NCBI RefSeq assembly: GCF_001305595.1
Contig: NZ_CP012405.1
Span: 169,501 to 233,500 of the forward strand
Source of the DNA: Azospirillum thiophilum
Lineage (GTDB): Bacteria; Pseudomonadota; Alphaproteobacteria; Azospirillales; Azospirillaceae
DNA: 64,000 nt
Direction: 5' to 3'
Under the pieces are notes generated by a model that was not told where the DNA came from, did not search any database, and worked only from the letters and a program-made list of their open reading frames with translations. Positions 61,393 to 64,000 of this stretch are shown in pieces (position 1 is the first letter of the stretch; the number at the start of each line of letters is the position of its first letter). Both the position numbers and the translations under genes were made by a program.

Positions 61393-62385
61393 CTAGCGGG
61401 TGCGGTTCTTGTAGGCGTTGATCACGATGACCAGCAGCAGGAACGCGCCCCAGATGAAGTCGATCAGATGGTTGGAGAAACGCAGGATCTGGAAGCCGCT
61501 GGACAGCAGCATCAGCGCCACCACGGCGATGGTGATGCCCAGCACGGTCCCCTTGCCGCCGGCCGGGTTGGTGCCGCCCAGCACGGCGATCAGCACCGCC
61601 TGCAACAGATAGGAGTTGCCATAGTCCGACTTCGCCGCATTGGTCCGCCCCGACAGGATGATACCGGCGACGGATGCCAGCACGCCGGTCAGCATGTAGC
61701 TGTACAGCACCATCCGTTCCCGCTTCAGCCCGGCGAACAGCGCCGCCTTCGGGTTGGTGCCGATCAGCATCAGGTTGATGCCCAGCGCGGTGCGGGTCAG
61801 CAGGAAGGCGATCAGGGCGGCGATCACGGCGAACAGCACGAAGGGTGTCGCCAGTCCCAGGATCTTGCCGTTGCCGAGGAAGGCCCAGGCGGTGGGAAAG
61901 CCGACGATGGCCGGCCCGCCGGTCAGCACGATGGCGAGCCCGGTGAAGACCTGTCCGGTGCCGAGCGTCGCCAGGATCGGCGTGATGCCCAGCCGGGTTA
62001 TCAGCAGCCCGTTGGCGGCTCCCGCCACCAGCCCGGTGCCGAGCGCGACTACGGCCCCCAGCAGCACCGTCAGCATGCCGGCATCGGCGATGCCGGCGGC
62101 GCCCGCCAGCTTGTGGAACAGCACGCCGGCCAGGATGCCCGACAGGTTGGCGACCCCCACCACCGACAGGTCGATGCCGCCGGTCAGCATGGCGATCATC
62201 ATCGCGATGGAAAGCAGTCCCAATTCCGGAAAGATGTAGGTGATGGATTCGAAGTTGTAATAGCGCAGGAACTTGTCGGGGCTGAGCGCCGTCATCACGG
62301 CGAAGATCAGCACCGTCATGACCAGCAGCTGGACGATGTTGTTGTCGCGGTTGACCAGATTGCGGATGTTCATTTGTGCCTTCAT
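61393..62385 (-). CDS. Sugar ABC transporter permease (RbsC-like), first
   Basis: The 330-residue membrane protein has ELGLLSIAMMIAMLTGGIDLSVVGVANLSG and AVLIAVLGGTNPAGGKGTVLG, both typical of the RbsC/BPD_transp_2 family, with about nine hydrophobic segments. It pairs with the second permease to form the channel for a pentose. GAGGAGG lies before the ATG at 62385. It is 11 bp downstream of the other permease gene. Confidence 0.92.
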   Translation of the reverse strand: MKAQMNIRNLVNRDNNIVQLLVMTVLIFAVMTALSPDKFLRYYNFESITYIFPELGLLSIAMMIAMLTGGIDLSVVGVANLSGILAGVLFHKLAGAAGIADAGMLTVLLGAVVALGTGLVAGAANGLLITRLGITPILATLGTGQVFTGLAIVLTGGPAIVGFPTAWAFLGNGKILGLATPFVLFAVIAALIAFLLTRTALGINLMLIGTNPKAALFAGLKRERMVLYSYMLTGVLASVAGIILSGRTNAAKSDYGNSYLLQAVLIAVLGGTNPAGGKGTVLGITIAVVALMLLSSGFQILRFSNHLIDFIWGAFLLLVIVINAYKNRTR

Positions 62386-62396
62386 GGTCCGCCTCC

Positions 62397-63374
62397 TCAC
62401 GCCGTCCGGCGACGGTCGCGCCAGGCCGACAGGGCGGTCGCGACGATGACGATCGTGCCCACGGCGACGAGCTGCCAGGTGGTGTCGACCTTCATGATGA
62501 TCAGGCTGTTCTTGACCATCACCAGCATGAAGACGCCGAGCATGGTGCCGAGCACGCTGCCCCGCCCGCCGAAGATCGACGCCCCGCCCAGCACCACCGC
62601 GGCGATCACGTCCAGTTCCAGCCCGACGAAGTCGCGCGGGTTGGCCAGCCAGATCATGCCGCTGTGCAGCAACCCGGCGAAGCCGGCCAGCGCACCGGCG
62701 ACGCAATAGACGAAGAAGATGGTCTTGCGCAGGTCGAAGCCGGCACGGCGTGCCGCCTCCGGATCGCCGCCCAGCGCGTAGGCGCTGCGGCCGATCATGG
62801 TGTGGCGCAGCACCAGGTGCATGGCGAGCGCCAGGCCGGCATAGATCAGCACCATTGCCGTCAGGCCATAGGTGGTGCCGTCGGCCTTGGTCACGCTCAC
62901 CACGTCGGTGCGGGCGAAGTCGATCAGCGCGGTCGGCATCTTGTTGATGTTGATCATGCTGGTGCCGACGACACCCAGCAGGAAGCCGCGCACCATGGCG
63001 CTGGTGCCGAGCGTCACGATCAGCGGAATCATGCGGAACTTGTAGACGAAGAAGCCGTTCACGGCGCCGAACAGCAGCCCCATGATCGTGGCGGCCAGCA
63101 GCGGCAGGACGACGCCGTTGTATCCCAGCGCCAGCATGCCCTTGATCGTCAGATACATGGCGGCGACGGCGAAGGCCGGGAAGGACACGTCGATGCCGCC
63201 CGAAATCAGCACCAGCAGGACGCCCATCGCCATGATGCCGATGATGACGTTGCTGCGCATCAGGCTGAACAGGTTGTCGAGCTGCCAGAAGGCAGGGTTG
63301 ATCGTGCCGATGAGGACCATGGCGAGCAAAAGGATGCCCGCGATGACCGTTTCCGACCGGCGGAGCAGGGCCAT
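62397..63374 (-). CDS. Sugar ABC transporter permease (RbsC-like), second
   Basis: The 325-residue membrane protein has MGVLLVLISGGIDVSFPAFAVAAMYL and VVLGGASIFGGRGSVLGTMLG of the same permease family. Having two different permeases indicates a heterodimer, as in some autoinducer-2 and polyol transporters, rather than the homodimer of E. coli ribose uptake. It ends 11 bp before the next permease gene and starts 11 bp after the ATPase gene. Confidence 0.92.
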   Translation of the reverse strand: MALLRRSETVIAGILLLAMVLIGTINPAFWQLDNLFSLMRSNVIIGIMAMGVLLVLISGGIDVSFPAFAVAAMYLTIKGMLALGYNGVVLPLLAATIMGLLFGAVNGFFVYKFRMIPLIVTLGTSAMVRGFLLGVVGTSMININKMPTALIDFARTDVVSVTKADGTTYGLTAMVLIYAGLALAMHLVLRHTMIGRSAYALGGDPEAARRAGFDLRKTIFFVYCVAGALAGFAGLLHSGMIWLANPRDFVGLELDVIAAVVLGGASIFGGRGSVLGTMLGVFMLVMVKNSLIIMKVDTTWQLVAVGTIVIVATALSAWRDRRRTA

Positions 63375-63385
63375 CGGTTCCTCCC

Positions 63386-64000
63386 CTAGGTAAACGTCTT
63401 GAGCCGGTCGCTGACCGACTCTTCGGTGGCGTCGGCGCCGGGCAGATCCTCGACGAAGCGTCCGCGGTGCATCAGCACGATGCGGTTGCAGTTCTGCACC
63501 AGTTCCAGGACATCGTCGGAGATCATCAGGACGGCGAGGCCGTGGTGCTGCGCCAGCTCCCGGATCTTGGCGTGGATCTCGGCCTTGGATCCGACATCGA
63601 CGCCGACCGTCGGGCCGTTGAGGATCAGCACGCGGGCATCGGTCAGCAGCCAGCGGGCCAGGACGACACGCTGCTGGTTGCCGCCCGACAGCTGGATCAC
63701 CGGTTTCTCGGCCGTCGGCGTGGCGATCTGCATGGCGCGGATCATGCCCTGCGTCAGCTCCTCCGCCTTTTCGCGGTCGATCACCAGCTTTGGCGCCAGC
63801 CGTTCATAGGAGGTGGCCAGCATGTTGCGCTTGATGCTCTGCGGCAGGAACAGCCCTTCGGTCAGCCGGTCTTCCGGCACATAGGCGATGCCGGCGGCGA
63901 TGGCGTCCTGGGTCGTGCGCAGCCGCACCGGCGCGCCGTCGACCAGGATTTCCCCCTGATACTGCGGGGTCATGCCGAACAGGGCGAGCGCAAGATCGGT
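63386..64000 (-). CDS. Sugar ABC transporter ATPase (RbsA-like), N-terminal part cut by window end
   Basis: The visible 204 residues are the second half of a tandem sugar ABC ATPase: AYVPEDRLTEGLFLP, the signature LSGGNQQRVVLARWLL and the D-loop region VLILNGPTVGVDVGSKAEIH. The Walker B acidic pair DE is replaced by NG, which is known in one subgroup of RbsA-like C-terminal domains. Coding continues past base 64000 (TDLALALFGMTPQ reads into the edge). It leads the sugar operon. Confidence 0.92.
   Translation of the reverse strand, partial: TDLALALFGMTPQYQGEILVDGAPVRLRTTQDAIAAGIAYVPEDRLTEGLFLPQSIKRNMLATSYERLAPKLVIDREKAEELTQGMIRAMQIATPTAEKPVIQLSGGNQQRVVLARWLLTDARVLILNGPTVGVDVGSKAEIHAKIRELAQHHGLAVLMISDDVLELVQNCNRIVLMHRGRFVEDLPGADATEESVSDRLKTFT

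Noticed and set aside
1..64000. tRNA, rRNA, CRISPR arrays, insertion sequences or attachment sites
   Set aside because: No cloverleaf, repeat-spacer pattern, transposase or tRNA-end duplication was seen by eye. A covariance-model scan would be needed to exclude small RNAs.

Overview
The window is high-GC DNA dense in long genes on both strands. Gene content (TRAP transport, XoxF with its PQQ-accessory proteins, tetrahydromethanopterin (H4MPT)-linked formaldehyde oxidation, a ribbon-helix-helix protein and small Cys-containing proteins) fits an alphaproteobacterium, most likely Azospirillum or a near relative in the Rhodospirillales. The genus is inferred from gene style, not from a marker gene. 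I see no rRNA, tRNA, CRISPR array, insertion sequence or prophage.

Layout. (1) 1-4191: the 3' end of an enolase-superfamily dehydratase, a maleylacetate-reductase-like alcohol dehydrogenase and a TRAP transporter, apparently a small organic-acid catabolic operon. (2) 4265-11115: unrelated transporter/regulator pairs (Fsr-like MFS with AraC; EamA with MocR), a metallo-hydrolase and an orphan RecD-like helicase. (3) 11553-26418: a short-chain alkane/ketone module. It holds adhE, then a leftward operon (c-type cytochrome, VOC/glyoxalase, gluconate-dehydrogenase-type subunit 3 and GMC flavoprotein), and a rightward operon for a soluble diiron monooxygenase of the propane monooxygenase type (hydroxylase alpha, reductase, hydroxylase beta, coupling protein), a dedicated GroEL and a sigma-54 activator. 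Two divergent, near-consensus sigma-54 promoters share one intergenic region with a pair of palindromic sites 33 bp apart, so both operons are predicted to respond to the same activator.

(4) 26802-55595: a C1 (methylotrophy) island. It carries lanthanide-type methanol dehydrogenase xoxF with cytochrome xoxG and a xoxJ-CXXCW fusion; a PQQ-associated ABC transporter, beta-propeller and binding protein; a tiny pqqA; fae; fhcBADC; mtdB; mch; and biosynthetic genes for methylofuran and H4MPT (mfnB, mfnE, folB-like, DHPS-like, mptG, two ATP-grasp ligases and a RibD-like reductase). A quinoprotein-relay metallo-hydrolase and a SoxYZ-like carrier close the rightward operon. Together these would take methanol to formaldehyde in the periplasm, condense it with H4MPT and oxidise it to formate. 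(5) 55614-57453: a secreted Cys protein, a folP and a small conserved protein. (6) 57671-64000: a leftward pentose/polyol operon (ABC ATPase cut by the window edge, two permeases, DUF4432 epimerase-like protein, ribokinase, FGGY kinase).

Putting a propane/acetone-type monooxygenase module beside a complete XoxF-H4MPT island suggests a facultative methylotroph that can also use C2-C3 alkanes, secondary alcohols or ketones.
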